Shown in pieces: positions 25,520-34,680 of a DNA stretch of 64,000 bases (within the stretch, counting starts at the first letter, position 1; every line of letters starts with the position of its first letter). Source of the DNA: Aliiroseovarius sp. S1123 (lineage in GTDB: Bacteria > Pseudomonadota > Alphaproteobacteria > Rhodobacterales > Rhodobacteraceae). Position numbers and translations under genes: made by a program. Where the stretch lies: positions 248,001-312,000 of the forward strand of contig NZ_JALKBE010000003.1 in the NCBI RefSeq assembly GCF_023015885.1. Direction: 5' to 3'. The notes under the pieces are model-generated. The model ran no database searches. It saw only the letters and a program-made list of their open reading frames with translations, and had not been told where the DNA came from.

Positions 25520-26536
25520 ATGACAAAGATCCAAGCCACCTTGATCCCCGGCGATGGGATTGGCCCCGAAATCACCGAAGCCGTCACCGCTATTCTTGAT
25601 AAGATGGGCAGCCCGTTTGAATGGGACGTGCAGCAGGCCGGGATGACCGCATTTGAATCCGAGGGCACCCCCCTGCCCGAAGCCACGCTGGACAGCATCC
25701 GCAAAACCAAACTGGCGCTGAAGGGTCCGCTGACCACGCCCGTTGGCGGTGGGTTCAAGTCGATCAACCTGCAACTGCGCCAGGCGTTCAACCTGTATGC
25801 CAACGTCCGCCCGACCAAGACGATCAAGCTGGAGGGGCGTTTTGACAACGTCGACATGGTGATCTTCCGCGAGAACCTTGAGGGGTATTACATCTCGGAC
25901 GAAGGGTACATGGAGCACAATGGCGACCCCGAGGGGAAGGTGTTCTCGACCAGATATAACACCAAGGAAGGCGCCCAGCGCATCACCCGCGCCGCGTTCG
26001 AATATGCACTGGCGAACGGGCGCAAGAAGGTCACGATTGTCCACAAGGCCAACATCCTGAAGCTGCTGTCCGGCATGTTTCTGGAAGAAGCCCGCAAGAT
26101 CGCCCAAGAATATGAAGGCCGCGTCGATTTCGACGAACGCATCGTCGATGCCTGCGCCATGCAGATGGTAATGTACCCCGACAGCTTTGACGTGATCGTC
26201 ACCACCAACCTGTTTGGCGACATCCTGTCCGATCTGGCCGCCGGTCTGGTCGGCGGTCTGGGTCTGGCCCCGGGCGCCAATATCGGCAAAGACGCCGCGA
26301 TTTTTGAGGCCGTGCACGGATCGGCCCCCGACATTGCGGGCCAACAGAAAGCCAACCCCTGCGCGTTCCTGATGGCCGCGGGCCTGATGTTGGAGCATGT
26401 GGGCAAACCCGAAGACGCCCAGCGCCTGAAGAAAGCGGTGATCGAAACCGTGCAGGCCAAAGATCGGGTCACGCCTGACCTTGGCGGCACCGGCAACACG
26501 ATGTCCATCGCCGAGGCCATCATGGATCGACTTTGA
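25520..26536 (+). CDS. NAD-type isocitrate/homoisocitrate dehydrogenase family protein
   Basis: A 338-residue beta-decarboxylating dehydrogenase: TLIPGDGIGPEI at the N-terminus, substrate loop KSINLQLRQAFNLYANVRP, catalytic ENLEGYY, metal site TNLFGDILSDLAAGLVGG, and HGSAPDIAGQ. Asp-Ile in that last motif, in place of the Lys-Tyr of NADP enzymes, predicts NAD use. Isocitrate is the likely substrate; homoisocitrate or a related acid is possible. ATG 25520 is chosen because GGAG lies seven bases upstream; ATGs at 25508 and 25514 are alternatives. Followed by a terminator and then the unrelated monomeric icd. Confidence 0.85.
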   Translation: MTKIQATLIPGDGIGPEITEAVTAILDKMGSPFEWDVQQAGMTAFESEGTPLPEATLDSIRKTKLALKGPLTTPVGGGFKSINLQLRQAFNLYANVRPTKTIKLEGRFDNVDMVIFRENLEGYYISDEGYMEHNGDPEGKVFSTRYNTKEGAQRITRAAFEYALANGRKKVTIVHKANILKLLSGMFLEEARKIAQEYEGRVDFDERIVDACAMQMVMYPDSFDVIVTTNLFGDILSDLAAGLVGGLGLAPGANIGKDAAIFEAVHGSAPDIAGQQKANPCAFLMAAGLMLEHVGKPEDAQRLKKAVIETVQAKDRVTPDLGGTGNTMSIAEAIMDRL

Positions 26537-26546
26537 CCACTCGTTG

Positions 26547-26575
26547 GGGTCGCGGCTTGGGCTGCGACCCTTTTT
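26547..26575 (+). terminator. Intrinsic terminator between the two isocitrate dehydrogenase genes
   Basis: GGGTCGC / GCGACCC stem followed by TTTTTC, 10 bases after the stop of the NAD-type gene, so the downstream icd probably has its own promoter. Confidence 0.75.
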
Positions 26576-26707
26576 CTTGGGGCTGTTAGCGCTCCGCCCT
26601 TTTTTTCTTCACGGGTTTTGTGTAAGGGAAAGGGGAAATCTCACCTATCGACCTTCTGGACCTTGGTCCGTTGGCGAACCTTTCCGCGAAAAAAGAGGTG
26701 CTCTAAA

Positions 26708-28924
26708 ATGACCGATAAATCGCAAGCAGACATTCTGTATACAATTGTAGACGAAGCGCCCGAGCTAGCCTCGGCCTCGTTCCTTCCGATCATCCGCAAG
26801 TTCGTTTCCACCGCGGGAATCACCGTTGGCACGCCGGACATTTCGCTGGCCGGCCGCATCATCGCGACCTTCCCGGAAAACCTGACCGACGATCAGCGTC
26901 AGTCGGACGATCTGGCCGCGCTGGGCGAGCTGGTGAAGACCCCCGGCGCGAACGTGATCAAGCTGCCGAACATCTCGGCCTCGGTCCCGCAGCTGGTTGC
27001 CGCCATCGAAGAACTGCAAGGTCAGGGTTACAACATCCCGTCCTACCCGGAAGATCCGCAGACCGACGACGAAAAAGCCATCCGCGCCCGTTATGACGGC
27101 ATCAAAGGTTCGGCTGTGAACCCGGTTCTGCGCGAAGGCAACTCGGACCGTCGTTCGGCCCGCGCCGTTAAGAACTTTGCCCAGAACAACCCGCATTCGA
27201 TGGGTGCTTGGGAATCGTCCTCGAAGACCAAAGTGTCGTCGATGCCGGGCAACGACTTCTACGCCAACGAAGTATCGGCCACCATCACCGCCGCTCAGGC
27301 AGGTGACGCGAAGATCGAGTTTGTCGGTAAAGACGGTTCGACCACCGTTCTGAAAGACGGCTGGTCGCTGGAAGAAGGCACCATCGCGGATGCGACCTTC
27401 ATGTCGGCAAAAGCCTTGGGTGCGTTCCTGGCCGAGGCCATCGAAGACACCAAGAAAGACGGCACCATGTTCTCGCTTCACATGAAAGCGACCATGATGA
27501 AAGTGTCGGACCCGATCATCTTCGGCCACGCTGTCAAAGCATGGCTGGGTCCGGTTTGGGACAAGCACGGTGCCGCGATTGCTGCTGCCGGCGGTTCGCC
27601 GAACTCGGGTCTGGGTGCGGTTCTGGACGCCATCAACAGCTTGGACAACGCAGACGAGATCAAAGCGGAAATCGTCGCGCTGGACCGTCCGTCGATGTAC
27701 ATGGTCGACTCGGACAAAGGCATCACCAACCTGCACGTGCCGTCGGACGTGATCATCGACGCTTCGATGCCCGCCGTGATCCGCGCTGGCGGTAAAGGCT
27801 GGGATGAGGCTGGCAACAAAGGCGACACCAACTGCGTGATCCCCGACCGCTGCTATGCCACCGTCTATGACGAAACCATCAACTTCTTCAAAGCCAACGG
27901 CGCGCTGGACGTGACCACTGCGGGCTCGGTCGCAAACGTTGGCCTGATGGCACAGAAAGCGGAAGAGTACGGCTCGCACCCGACCACGTTTGAAGCCCCT
28001 GCAGACGGCACCATCCGCATCGTGACCGCCAATGGCGACACGCTGCACAGCCACGACGTCGAGGCCGGTGACATCTGGCGTTCGTGCACCGTGAAGAAAG
28101 CCCCGATCGAAAACTGGATCGAGCTGGCCCTTGACCGTCAGCGCCTGACCGGTTCGGAAGCGATCTTCTGGCTGGATGCAAACCGTGGCCACGATGCCGA
28201 GCTGATCAAATACGTAACGCCCGCATTGGAAGCTGCTGGCAAAGCCGACCTGTTCCAGATCATGGCCCCGCGCGAAGCAACGGCTCAGTCGCTGAAAACC
28301 ATCACGGCTGGCAACGATAGCATCGCCATCACCGGCAACGTGCTGCGTGACTATCTGACCGACCTGTTCCCGATCCTGGAGCTGGGCACCTCGGCCAAGA
28401 TGCTGTCGATCGTGAAGCTGATGAAAGGTGGCGGTCTGTTTGAAACCGGCGCTGGTGGTTCGGCTCCGAAACACGTTCAGCAGCTGGTCGAAGAAAACCA
28501 CCTGCGTTGGGACTCGATGGGCGAGTTCTGTGCCTTGGGTGAAAGCCTGAACTTCCTGGCGGACGTTAAAGGCAATGCCAAAGCGGGCGTTCTGGGTGCC
28601 GCTGCCGAAGCCGCGACCCAAGGCATTCTGGACAACAACAACTCGCCGTCGCGGAAAGTTGGTCAGCCGGATAACCGCGACAGCCACTATTGGTTCGCCC
28701 GCTACTGGGCCGACGCTCTGGCCGCTCAGTCGGACGATGCTGATCTGGCAGCCGAGTTCGCTCCGGTTGCCAAGGCGCTGGCGGATGGCGAAGAAGCCAT
28801 TCTGGCCGAGCTGGCAGCAGTTCAGGGTCCGGCGGCTGATATCGGCGGCTACTTCCGCCCGTCGGTCGAACTGAAAGCCAAAGTGATGCGCCCCTCGGCC
28901 ACGCTGAACGCGATCATCGACTAA
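26708..28924 (+). CDS. icd: Monomeric NADP-dependent isocitrate dehydrogenase
   Basis: The monomeric (class II) NADP isocitrate dehydrogenase of the TCA cycle, 738 residues, near the usual 740 for the family. Recognised from the N-terminus [21 protein letters not shown], the phosphate-binding region [19 protein letters not shown], and [20 protein letters not shown] near the C-terminus. AAGAGG precedes ATG 26708 by nine bases. Codons are strongly biased to G/C and to the preferred set, consistent with high expression. Downstream lies a compound hairpin element. Confidence 0.95.
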   Translation: MTDKSQADILYTIVDEAPELASASFLPIIRKFVSTAGITVGTPDISLAGRIIATFPENLTDDQRQSDDLAALGELVKTPGANVIKLPNISASVPQLVAAIEELQGQGYNIPSYPEDPQTDDEKAIRARYDGIKGSAVNPVLREGNSDRRSARAVKNFAQNNPHSMGAWESSSKTKVSSMPGNDFYANEVSATITAAQAGDAKIEFVGKDGSTTVLKDGWSLEEGTIADATFMSAKALGAFLAEAIEDTKKDGTMFSLHMKATMMKVSDPIIFGHAVKAWLGPVWDKHGAAIAAAGGSPNSGLGAVLDAINSLDNADEIKAEIVALDRPSMYMVDSDKGITNLHVPSDVIIDASMPAVIRAGGKGWDEAGNKGDTNCVIPDRCYATVYDETINFFKANGALDVTTAGSVANVGLMAQKAEEYGSHPTTFEAPADGTIRIVTANGDTLHSHDVEAGDIWRSCTVKKAPIENWIELALDRQRLTGSEAIFWLDANRGHDAELIKYVTPALEAAGKADLFQIMAPREATAQSLKTITAGNDSIAITGNVLRDYLTDLFPILELGTSAKMLSIVKLMKGGGLFETGAGGSAPKHVQQLVEENHLRWDSMGEFCALGESLNFLADVKGNAKAGVLGAAAEAATQGILDNNNSPSRKVGQPDNRDSHYWFARYWADALAAQSDDADLAAEFAPVAKALADGEEAILAELAAVQGPAADIGGYFRPSVELKAKVMRPSATLNAIID

Positions 28925-28925
28925 A

Positions 28926-28968
28926 GCGTTTTGGGATGAACTTGAAACACAAGTTCGTCCCGAAACGC
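28926..28968 (+). repeat. 19-bp hairpin in the icd 3' UTR
   Basis: Arms GCGTTTTGGGATGAACTTG and CAAGTTCGTCCCGAAACGC with an AAACA loop pair over all 19 positions in plus-strand RNA, two of them as G-U wobbles. On the minus strand these would be A-C mismatches, so the fold is selected, if at all, in icd-sense RNA. There is no U-tract, so it is not a simple terminator; it could stabilise the mRNA. Confidence 0.7.
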
Positions 28969-28990
28969 CCGCGATGCAGATATCTGGCAC

Positions 28991-29032
28991 AGCGTTTCAG
29001 CTTCCTCCTACTCAGGCCAAACCTGAAACGCT
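28991..29032. repeat. 10-bp inverted repeat AGCGTTTCAG / CTGAAACGCT
   Basis: Perfect ten-base arms around a 22-base loop, followed by TTTG. Shares the GCGTTT core with the preceding hairpin. Confidence 0.55.
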
Positions 29033-29040
29033 TTTGATAC

Positions 29041-29048
29041 GTCTCTAA
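29041..29048 (-). repeat. TTAGAGAC motif copy before the shared terminator
   Basis: Exact eight-base copy (minus strand, preceded by T rather than G), nine bases from the terminator that follows icd. Confidence 0.55.
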
Positions 29049-29056
29049 ATCACCTG

Positions 29057-29084
29057 AAAACCCCGTCCTTGTGGCGGGGTTTTC
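29057..29084. terminator. Bidirectional intrinsic terminator
   Basis: AAAACCCCG / CGGGGTTTT stem, T-rich on the right and A-rich on the left, between convergent icd and the membrane ClpP-like gene. Confidence 0.85.
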
Positions 29085-29088
29085 TGTT

Positions 29089-29952
29089 TTAGGGGGTCAG
29101 CGTCACGACGCCAGATTGGCGCAATAACACGTGTTCTGGGAACCAGATGTCGCTGGATGGGGTGTCGTACACACGCGCGATAAACTCCACTGACACACCC
29201 TGCCCCTGCATAAACTCCCGATCCCGCGCTTGCTCGGCTTCGATATCAAACCCCGGCAACCGCTGCGCGTCTTCCAGCGAGTAGCTGTGAAACCCCAGAC
29301 GTGCGTCTGGTCCAAGTTGCCGCTGGCTACCGGCGATGAACATCAATGTACAAGCCGAGCTGCACGCATCGTCCACTTGGGTCTGAAGGCCATGCGTCGT
29401 GATCAATTTGGCAAGGCCGCGCGCTTCGAACACATTGCCGCCTTCGCTGCTGAGGGTAATGCGATTAGGGGCAGGGCCTTGTGTCAATTCCCGTCCCAGC
29501 GCCTTGGTCGCACCCAGAACAATTTGCCCCTGAAACAGAAGGCTGCCATCAGGCTGGCGAATAATTTGATACTGCGCCTGCCGCTCTTGCGCCTTACGTT
29601 CGGCGAAGCTGGGTCCGTCATCAACTGGACGCGTCGCCAACCCCAAGGCCCACCATTGCGACACCACGACAAACACCGCGATAATCAGGGCAATCATCCC
29701 ACCCCACGTGGGCAGCATCGACCCGGTATCGCGCACGCGCAGATCCGCCGCACGGAAATATCCGACAGCTTGCCACAACAAGCACAATGCATCGGCACCA
29801 GCCAGAACCACGGCCACCCAAAGCGCAATCGGAGCGTCGCGCAAAACCATCAAGATCAAGGCATAGGCCAACAGCCGGACCCCAACCCCGTTGACCCAGA
29901 AGCTTTGCCAAAGCGGATGCTTTCCGCGCAGATGATCCACTGCATATCCCAT
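29089..29952 (-). CDS. Membrane protein with C-terminal ClpP/SppA-like (COG3904-type) domain
   Basis: A 287-residue protein: three hydrophobic segments (about residues 22-37, 42-60 and 82-100), then a soluble domain resembling periplasmic ClpP-like proteins: ITLSSEGGNVFEARGLAKLI, then ACSSACTLMFIAG and LGFHSYS. In ClpP-fold relatives the SSAC segment carries the nucleophilic serine; whether this protein is a protease is untested. ATG 29952 is chosen for an AGGG about eight bases upstream; a TTG start at 29982 is possible. Its start is 42 bp from the stop of the glutathionyl-hydroquinone reductase gene on the same strand. Confidence 0.72.
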   Translation of the reverse strand: MGYAVDHLRGKHPLWQSFWVNGVGVRLLAYALILMVLRDAPIALWVAVVLAGADALCLLWQAVGYFRAADLRVRDTGSMLPTWGGMIALIIAVFVVVSQWWALGLATRPVDDGPSFAERKAQERQAQYQIIRQPDGSLLFQGQIVLGATKALGRELTQGPAPNRITLSSEGGNVFEARGLAKLITTHGLQTQVDDACSSACTLMFIAGSQRQLGPDARLGFHSYSLEDAQRLPGFDIEAEQARDREFMQGQGVSVEFIARVYDTPSSDIWFPEHVLLRQSGVVTLTP

Positions 29953-29993
29953 GGGCAACCCTAGGGCCGTCCCGTGAAACAAGTCAAACCGGG

Positions 29994-30962
29994 TCAGAAG
30001 CGATCCCGGTCATGGGGGCGATCAAAGTCCAGCGCCGGACCTTTGGGTACCACGCGCGTCGGATTGATCGTCTCGTGCGAGTAATAGTAGTGGGATTTGA
30101 TGTGCTCCATGCTCACCGTCCCGGCCACGCCGGGATGTTGATACAGCTCACGCAGATAGTTCGAGATATTCGGGTAATCCTCAATCCGTTTCAGGTTTGT
30201 TTTGAAATGCCCGTGATAGACCGCATCGAACCGGATTAGCGTGGTGAACAGACGCCAGTCGGCCTCGGTCAGTTGATCGCCGACCAGATAGCGGCTTTCG
30301 GATAGGATGGTTTCCACCCGGTCCAGGGCCTCGAACAGCGCGTCGAAGGCCTGTTCATACGCCTCTTGCGTGGTGGCAAACCCGCAGCGATAGACACCAT
30401 TATTGATGTTTCGATAAACGTCATCGTTGATCGCGTCGATCTGGCCCCGCAGCGCTTCGGGATAGAAATCCAGCGTGTTTCCGGTCAGCCCATCAAAGGC
30501 CGAGTTGAACATCCGGATGATTTCCGAGCTTTCATTGCTGGCAATCCGTTTTTGCGCTTTGTCCCACAGAACCGGCACCGTCACCCGGCCCGAGTAATCG
30601 GCCTTGTCGGTCGTATAAACCTGATGCATGAAACTGTGCCCGAACAGCGGGTCGGGGTCGGCGGGATCAAACTCCCACCCATTCGACAACATATGCGGAT
30701 GCACCGCAGTTACACCAATCAGATCCTCAAGCCCCTTCAGCTTGCGAAAGATCAGGGTGCGGTGCGCCCAGGGGCAAGCGAGCGATACATAAAGATGATA
30801 GCGCCCGGCCTCGGCCTTGAAGCCAGCATCGCCCGTCGGGCCGGCGGCACCATCCGCGGTGACCCAATTGCGAAAGCGTGCGTCTTCGCGTCTGAATTTA
30901 CCGCCGGTTTTCTTGGTGTCGTACCAAACGTCGTGCCAGACGCCATCCACAAGCTGACCCAT
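29994..30962 (-). CDS. Glutathionyl-hydroquinone reductase (Xi-class GST, YqjG/ECM4)
   Basis: Reduces glutathionyl-hydroquinones using glutathione. The 322-residue length and the active-site motif LACPWAHRTLIFRKLKGLE, with the nucleophilic Cys of CPWA, are characteristic of the Xi class, as are the C-terminal helices with FDAVYHGHFK. Upstream of the ClpP-like gene on the same strand and separated from maeB by a terminator. Confidence 0.93.
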   Translation of the reverse strand: MGQLVDGVWHDVWYDTKKTGGKFRREDARFRNWVTADGAAGPTGDAGFKAEAGRYHLYVSLACPWAHRTLIFRKLKGLEDLIGVTAVHPHMLSNGWEFDPADPDPLFGHSFMHQVYTTDKADYSGRVTVPVLWDKAQKRIASNESSEIIRMFNSAFDGLTGNTLDFYPEALRGQIDAINDDVYRNINNGVYRCGFATTQEAYEQAFDALFEALDRVETILSESRYLVGDQLTEADWRLFTTLIRFDAVYHGHFKTNLKRIEDYPNISNYLRELYQHPGVAGTVSMEHIKSHYYYSHETINPTRVVPKGPALDFDRPHDRDRF

Positions 30963-31054
30963 CAGAGCCTCCTATCTTCACCAGAAAAGATAACAACCTC
31001 AGGTCAGCAAACAATTCAGCGCAATACGCGTCAGACCTGTTCAACCCTGCACAG

Positions 31055-31087
31055 AAGAAAACGGCCCGCGGGATGTTCCGCGGGCCG
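31055..31087 (-). terminator. Intrinsic terminator of maeB
   Basis: CGGCCCGCGG / CCGCGGGCCG stem followed on the minus strand by TTTTCTTCT, just past the maeB stop. Confidence 0.9.
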
Positions 31088-31092
31088 AAAAC

Positions 31093-31101
31093 GTCTCTAA
31101 C
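31093..31101 (-). repeat. GTTAGAGAC motif copy between maeB and its terminator
   Basis: Exact copy on the minus strand, nine bases after the maeB stop codon and six before the terminator stem. Confidence 0.6.
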
Positions 31102-31110
31102 TTGGCTGAA

Positions 31111-33372
31111 TTAGCGCTTTCCCAATCGGGTCGCGGCCAGCATCGCCATGTTCAGAATGTCGTTCGAGGTCGAGTTGGTCGAACAAATCTGGATCGGCTG
31201 ATCGATGCCCGACAGGATCGGACCGATGACCGTGGCGCCGGCCAGTTCCTGCATCATCTTCACCGAGATCGACGCCGAGTGACGGGCCGGAACCACCAGA
31301 ATGTTGGCTGGGCCAGACAGGCGGCAGAACGGATACTGTGCCATCACGTCAGAATTCAGGGCAACATCTGCGGTCATTTCGCCTTCAAACTCGAAGTCTA
31401 CGCCGCGCGCTTCCAGAATGGTCGGTGCTTCATGCAGTTTCGACGCGCGCTCCGAGACCGGATAGCCGAAGGTCGAGAAGCTGACGAAGGCCACGCGCGG
31501 CTCGAGCCCCAGACCACGGGCTACGGCGGCAGCACGTTCAGCGATATTTGCCAGATCTTCGGTTTCGGGCCATTCATGTACCAAGGTATCCGCAATCAGA
31601 ACGATGCGGCCTTTGTGCAGAACGGCCGTCACACCCACGGCACCATCCGAAGCGCGGGCGTCAAACACGTGATTGATGCGATCCAGAACATAGGCCGACT
31701 TCCGGGTCGCGCCCGTGATCAGGCCGTCGCCATGCCCATGCGCCAGCATAAGCGACGCGAAGACGTGGCGGTCGCGCGCGGCCAGACGGTGGATATCGTG
31801 GCGGTCGAAGCCCTGACGCTGAAGGCGCTCGTACAGGAAATCCTTATAGGTCTCCAAGTGCTCGGTATTCGCGGCGTTCACAATCCGCAGCTCGCGCACG
31901 GCGTCGCCCAAACCATCGGCGGTCAGCTTGGCTTTCACATCTTCTTCGCGCCCAACAACCAGCGCCTGACCATAGCCATTGCGTTGATACTGAACAGCAG
32001 CACGCAGCACTTGCGAGTTGTCGCCCTCGGCAAAGATCATCGTTGCCTGGTTCTTACGCGCCCGTGCAGTGATGCCGCGCAGGATCGAGGCCGTCGGATC
32101 CATCCGCGCCTTCAGGCTTTGCTCGTACCCGTCCATGTCGATGATCGGGCGACGCGCGACGCCTGTGTCCATCCCGGCCCGCGCAACCGCTGGCGGGATC
32201 ACGTGGATCAGGCGCGGATCAAAGGGTGTTGGAATGATATAGTCGCGGCCAAAGGTCAGCTTCTTGCCGTAAGCCATGGCCACTTCGTCTGGCACGTCTT
32301 CGCGGGCGAGTTCGGCCAGTGCCTGCGCACAAGCGATCTTCATCTCGTCATTGATGGCGCGTGCGTTGATGTCCAATGCACCGCGGAACAGATACGGGAA
32401 GCCCAGCACGTTGTTCACCTGGTTCGGGTAATCCGAACGACCAGTCGCAACGATCGCGTCATTGCGCACTTCGTGGGCTTCTTCCGGCGTGATTTCCGGA
32501 TCGGGGTTCGCCATGGCGAAAATCACCGGATTGTCGGCCATCGAGGCAACCATGTCTTGCGTCACCGCGCCTTTGACGGACACGCCAAGGAACACGTCGG
32601 CTCCGTCCATCGCCTCTTCCAGCGTACGGAGTTCGGTGTTGGCAGCGTGGGCCGATTTCCACTGGTTCATACCATCGGTACGGCCCTGATAAATCACGCC
32701 CTTGGTGTCACAGACGATGCAGTTGTCATGCTTTGCGCCCATCGACTTGATCAGCTCGATACAGGCAATGCCCGCCGCGCCCGCACCGTTCAGCACGATG
32801 CGGCAATCCTCGATCTTCTTGCCCGACAGATGCAGCGCGTTCAGAAGGCCCGCCGCGCAGATCACTGCGGTGCCGTGCTGGTCGTCGTGGAAGACCGGGA
32901 TATCCATCTCTTCCTTCAGACGCTGTTCGATGATGAAACATTCGGGCGCCTTGATGTCTTCAAGGTTGATGCCGCCAAAGGTCGGTCCCATCAGCTTGAC
33001 CGCGTTGATGAAGGCTTCGGGATCTTCAGTATCCAGCTCGATATCGATCGAGTTCACGTCGGCAAAGCGCTTGAACAGAACGGCCTTGCCTTCCATCACC
33101 GGCTTTGACGCCAGTGCGCCCAGATTGCCCAGACCCAGAACCGCAGTCCCGTTGGAAATCACCGCCACAAGGTTACCCTTGTTGGTATAGTCATATGCCG
33201 TCTGCGGGTTCTCGGCGATTGCCTCACAGGGTACCGCAACACCCGGCGAATAGGCCAGGGAAAGGTCGCGCTGTGTGGTCATTGGAACGGACGGCGTGAC
33301 CTCGAATTTGCCCGGCGTGGGGTCAATATGGAAGGCAAGAGCCTCTTCATCTGTGATCTTGGCTTTGGGCAT
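31111..33372 (-). CDS. maeB: NADP-dependent malic enzyme with phosphotransacetylase-like domain
   Basis: Converts malate to pyruvate with NADPH formation. The 753-residue protein has an N-terminal malic enzyme half (AYSPGVAVPCEAI; VFHDDQHGTAVICAAGLLNAL; LNGAGAAGIACIEL) and, from about residue 430, a phosphotransacetylase-like half that usually acts as a regulatory domain binding acetyl-CoA (MLAHGHGDGLITGATRKS). ATG 33372 is preferred, with AAGG eight bases upstream; ATG 33390 is in frame. Divergent from galE. Confidence 0.95.
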   Translation of the reverse strand: MPKAKITDEEALAFHIDPTPGKFEVTPSVPMTTQRDLSLAYSPGVAVPCEAIAENPQTAYDYTNKGNLVAVISNGTAVLGLGNLGALASKPVMEGKAVLFKRFADVNSIDIELDTEDPEAFINAVKLMGPTFGGINLEDIKAPECFIIEQRLKEEMDIPVFHDDQHGTAVICAAGLLNALHLSGKKIEDCRIVLNGAGAAGIACIELIKSMGAKHDNCIVCDTKGVIYQGRTDGMNQWKSAHAANTELRTLEEAMDGADVFLGVSVKGAVTQDMVASMADNPVIFAMANPDPEITPEEAHEVRNDAIVATGRSDYPNQVNNVLGFPYLFRGALDINARAINDEMKIACAQALAELAREDVPDEVAMAYGKKLTFGRDYIIPTPFDPRLIHVIPPAVARAGMDTGVARRPIIDMDGYEQSLKARMDPTASILRGITARARKNQATMIFAEGDNSQVLRAAVQYQRNGYGQALVVGREEDVKAKLTADGLGDAVRELRIVNAANTEHLETYKDFLYERLQRQGFDRHDIHRLAARDRHVFASLMLAHGHGDGLITGATRKSAYVLDRINHVFDARASDGAVGVTAVLHKGRIVLIADTLVHEWPETEDLANIAERAAAVARGLGLEPRVAFVSFSTFGYPVSERASKLHEAPTILEARGVDFEFEGEMTADVALNSDVMAQYPFCRLSGPANILVVPARHSASISVKMMQELAGATVIGPILSGIDQPIQICSTNSTSNDILNMAMLAATRLGKR

Positions 33373-33604
33373 GGTTCGGGCCTTTGTCATCTTCTTACGA
33401 AGTCAAACCCTTACAGGGGGAAAATCCGGGCCTCAACCGGTATTGTGCTACTATTCTGTCTTTTATCGGGGGTTTTTGGGTAATTGTTGGAAATTATATT
33501 CGTTTGTTAGCGCAATAAACGCAATTCCGCACCACCCTGGCATTCCCACGTGCCTTTCGACCCGATCCATCCTATATCTCGATCAACAGATTTGGAGGCT
33601 TCAC

Positions 33605-34615
33605 GTGGCACACAAAGTCCTTTTGACCGGCGGCGCAGGGTTCATTGGCTCGCATACTTTCGTCGAACTGACCAAAGCCGGGTATCAGGTTGTGATCCTT
33701 GATAACTTCTCGAATGCGGATCGGGGCGTGCTGGACCGGCTCGAGGTCATCAGCGGCGAAAAAGTCGTCCACGTGGACGGAGATGTGCTGGACCAAGAGC
33801 TTCTGACCCGCGTGTTTGCCGAACACAAGTTTGACGCCGTTATCCACTTCGCCGCGCTGAAGGCCGTTGGCGAAAGCACCGAAAAGCCGCTGGACTATCT
33901 GACCACCAACATCTCGGGTCTTTATGCGCTTTTGAACGTGATGAAAGCGGCGGGTGTGTTCCGTCTGGTCTTCTCATCCTCGGCCACCGTGTATGGCCAA
34001 CCCGATCAGCTGCCCGTGCCTGAAACCGCGCCGCGCAGCTTCAACAACCCCTATGGCTATACCAAGCTGGTCTGCGAACAATCGCTTGAACAAGTTGCCG
34101 CCGCCGATGACCGCTGGGCCTTTGGAATCCTGCGCTATTTCAATCCTGCCGGTGCCCATGAAACGGGCCTGATCGGAGAAGACCCGAACGACATCCCCAA
34201 CAACCTGATGCCCTATATTGCCAAGGTCGCCACCGGTGAGCTTCAGAAGCTTTCGGTTTTCGGCAACGACTACGACACGCCCGACGGCACCGGCGTGCGT
34301 GACTATATCCATGTGATGGACCTGGCGCGCGGGCATGTGCAATCGGTGGATGCGCTTCTGAAAACGGGCGAAGGTCACACTGTGAACCTTGGCACAGGCA
34401 CCGGGTATTCCGTTCTGGATATGCTCCGCGCCTATGAAAAAGCCGCTGGGAAAGAGCTTCCCTATCAAATGTCCCCACGCCGCGCGGGAGATGTGGCCAG
34501 CGTGTATGGCGATCCAACCAAGGCCCGTGATGTGCTGGGGTTCAGCGCGACACGCGGTCTGGATGACATGTGCGAAAGCAGCTGGAACTGGGTCTCGCGC
34601 CGCAAAAATAGCTGA
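33605..34615 (+). CDS. galE: UDP-glucose 4-epimerase
   Basis: Interconverts UDP-glucose and UDP-galactose for surface polysaccharides. The 336-residue protein has the NAD-binding GGAGFIGSH at 9-17, the catalytic YxxxK as YGYTK, and RYFNPAGAHETG. The start is a GTG at 33605, set by a perfect GGAGG at 33594-33598; the open frame extends far upstream but without a matching start. The 232-bp space to maeB holds AT-rich promoter-like DNA and nothing else I can name. Confidence 0.95.
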   Translation: MAHKVLLTGGAGFIGSHTFVELTKAGYQVVILDNFSNADRGVLDRLEVISGEKVVHVDGDVLDQELLTRVFAEHKFDAVIHFAALKAVGESTEKPLDYLTTNISGLYALLNVMKAAGVFRLVFSSSATVYGQPDQLPVPETAPRSFNNPYGYTKLVCEQSLEQVAAADDRWAFGILRYFNPAGAHETGLIGEDPNDIPNNLMPYIAKVATGELQKLSVFGNDYDTPDGTGVRDYIHVMDLARGHVQSVDALLKTGEGHTVNLGTGTGYSVLDMLRAYEKAAGKELPYQMSPRRAGDVASVYGDPTKARDVLGFSATRGLDDMCESSWNWVSRRKNS

Positions 34616-34680
34616 CCCCTCTTTCACCCCGACGCCCGACATTCTAGTCTGTCGCAAAGCAAAACGCCGGGGGGCAGCAG

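Larger units (their letters stand above)
28923..29035. repeat. Compound inverted-repeat element after icd
   Basis: About 113 bp bounded by AAAGCGTTTT (28923-28932) and AAACGCTTTT (29026-29035), whose AAAGCGTTT/AAACGCTTT parts are inverted copies. It contains two nested hairpins, 28926-28968 and 28991-29032. The terminal inverted repeats give it the look of a dispersed intergenic repeat; no second copy is in this window. Confidence 0.5.

Noticed and set aside
26765-28990. A 741-codon open frame on the minus strand opposite icd
   Set aside because: It mirrors the icd gene in full, its translation is rich in Arg/Val/Phe/His without any recognisable domain, and such frames arise from the extreme codon bias of icd.
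31102-33108. A 668-codon open frame on the plus strand opposite maeB
   Set aside because: Same reasoning: a reading-frame shadow of a biased, highly conserved gene, and it would read through the maeB terminator.
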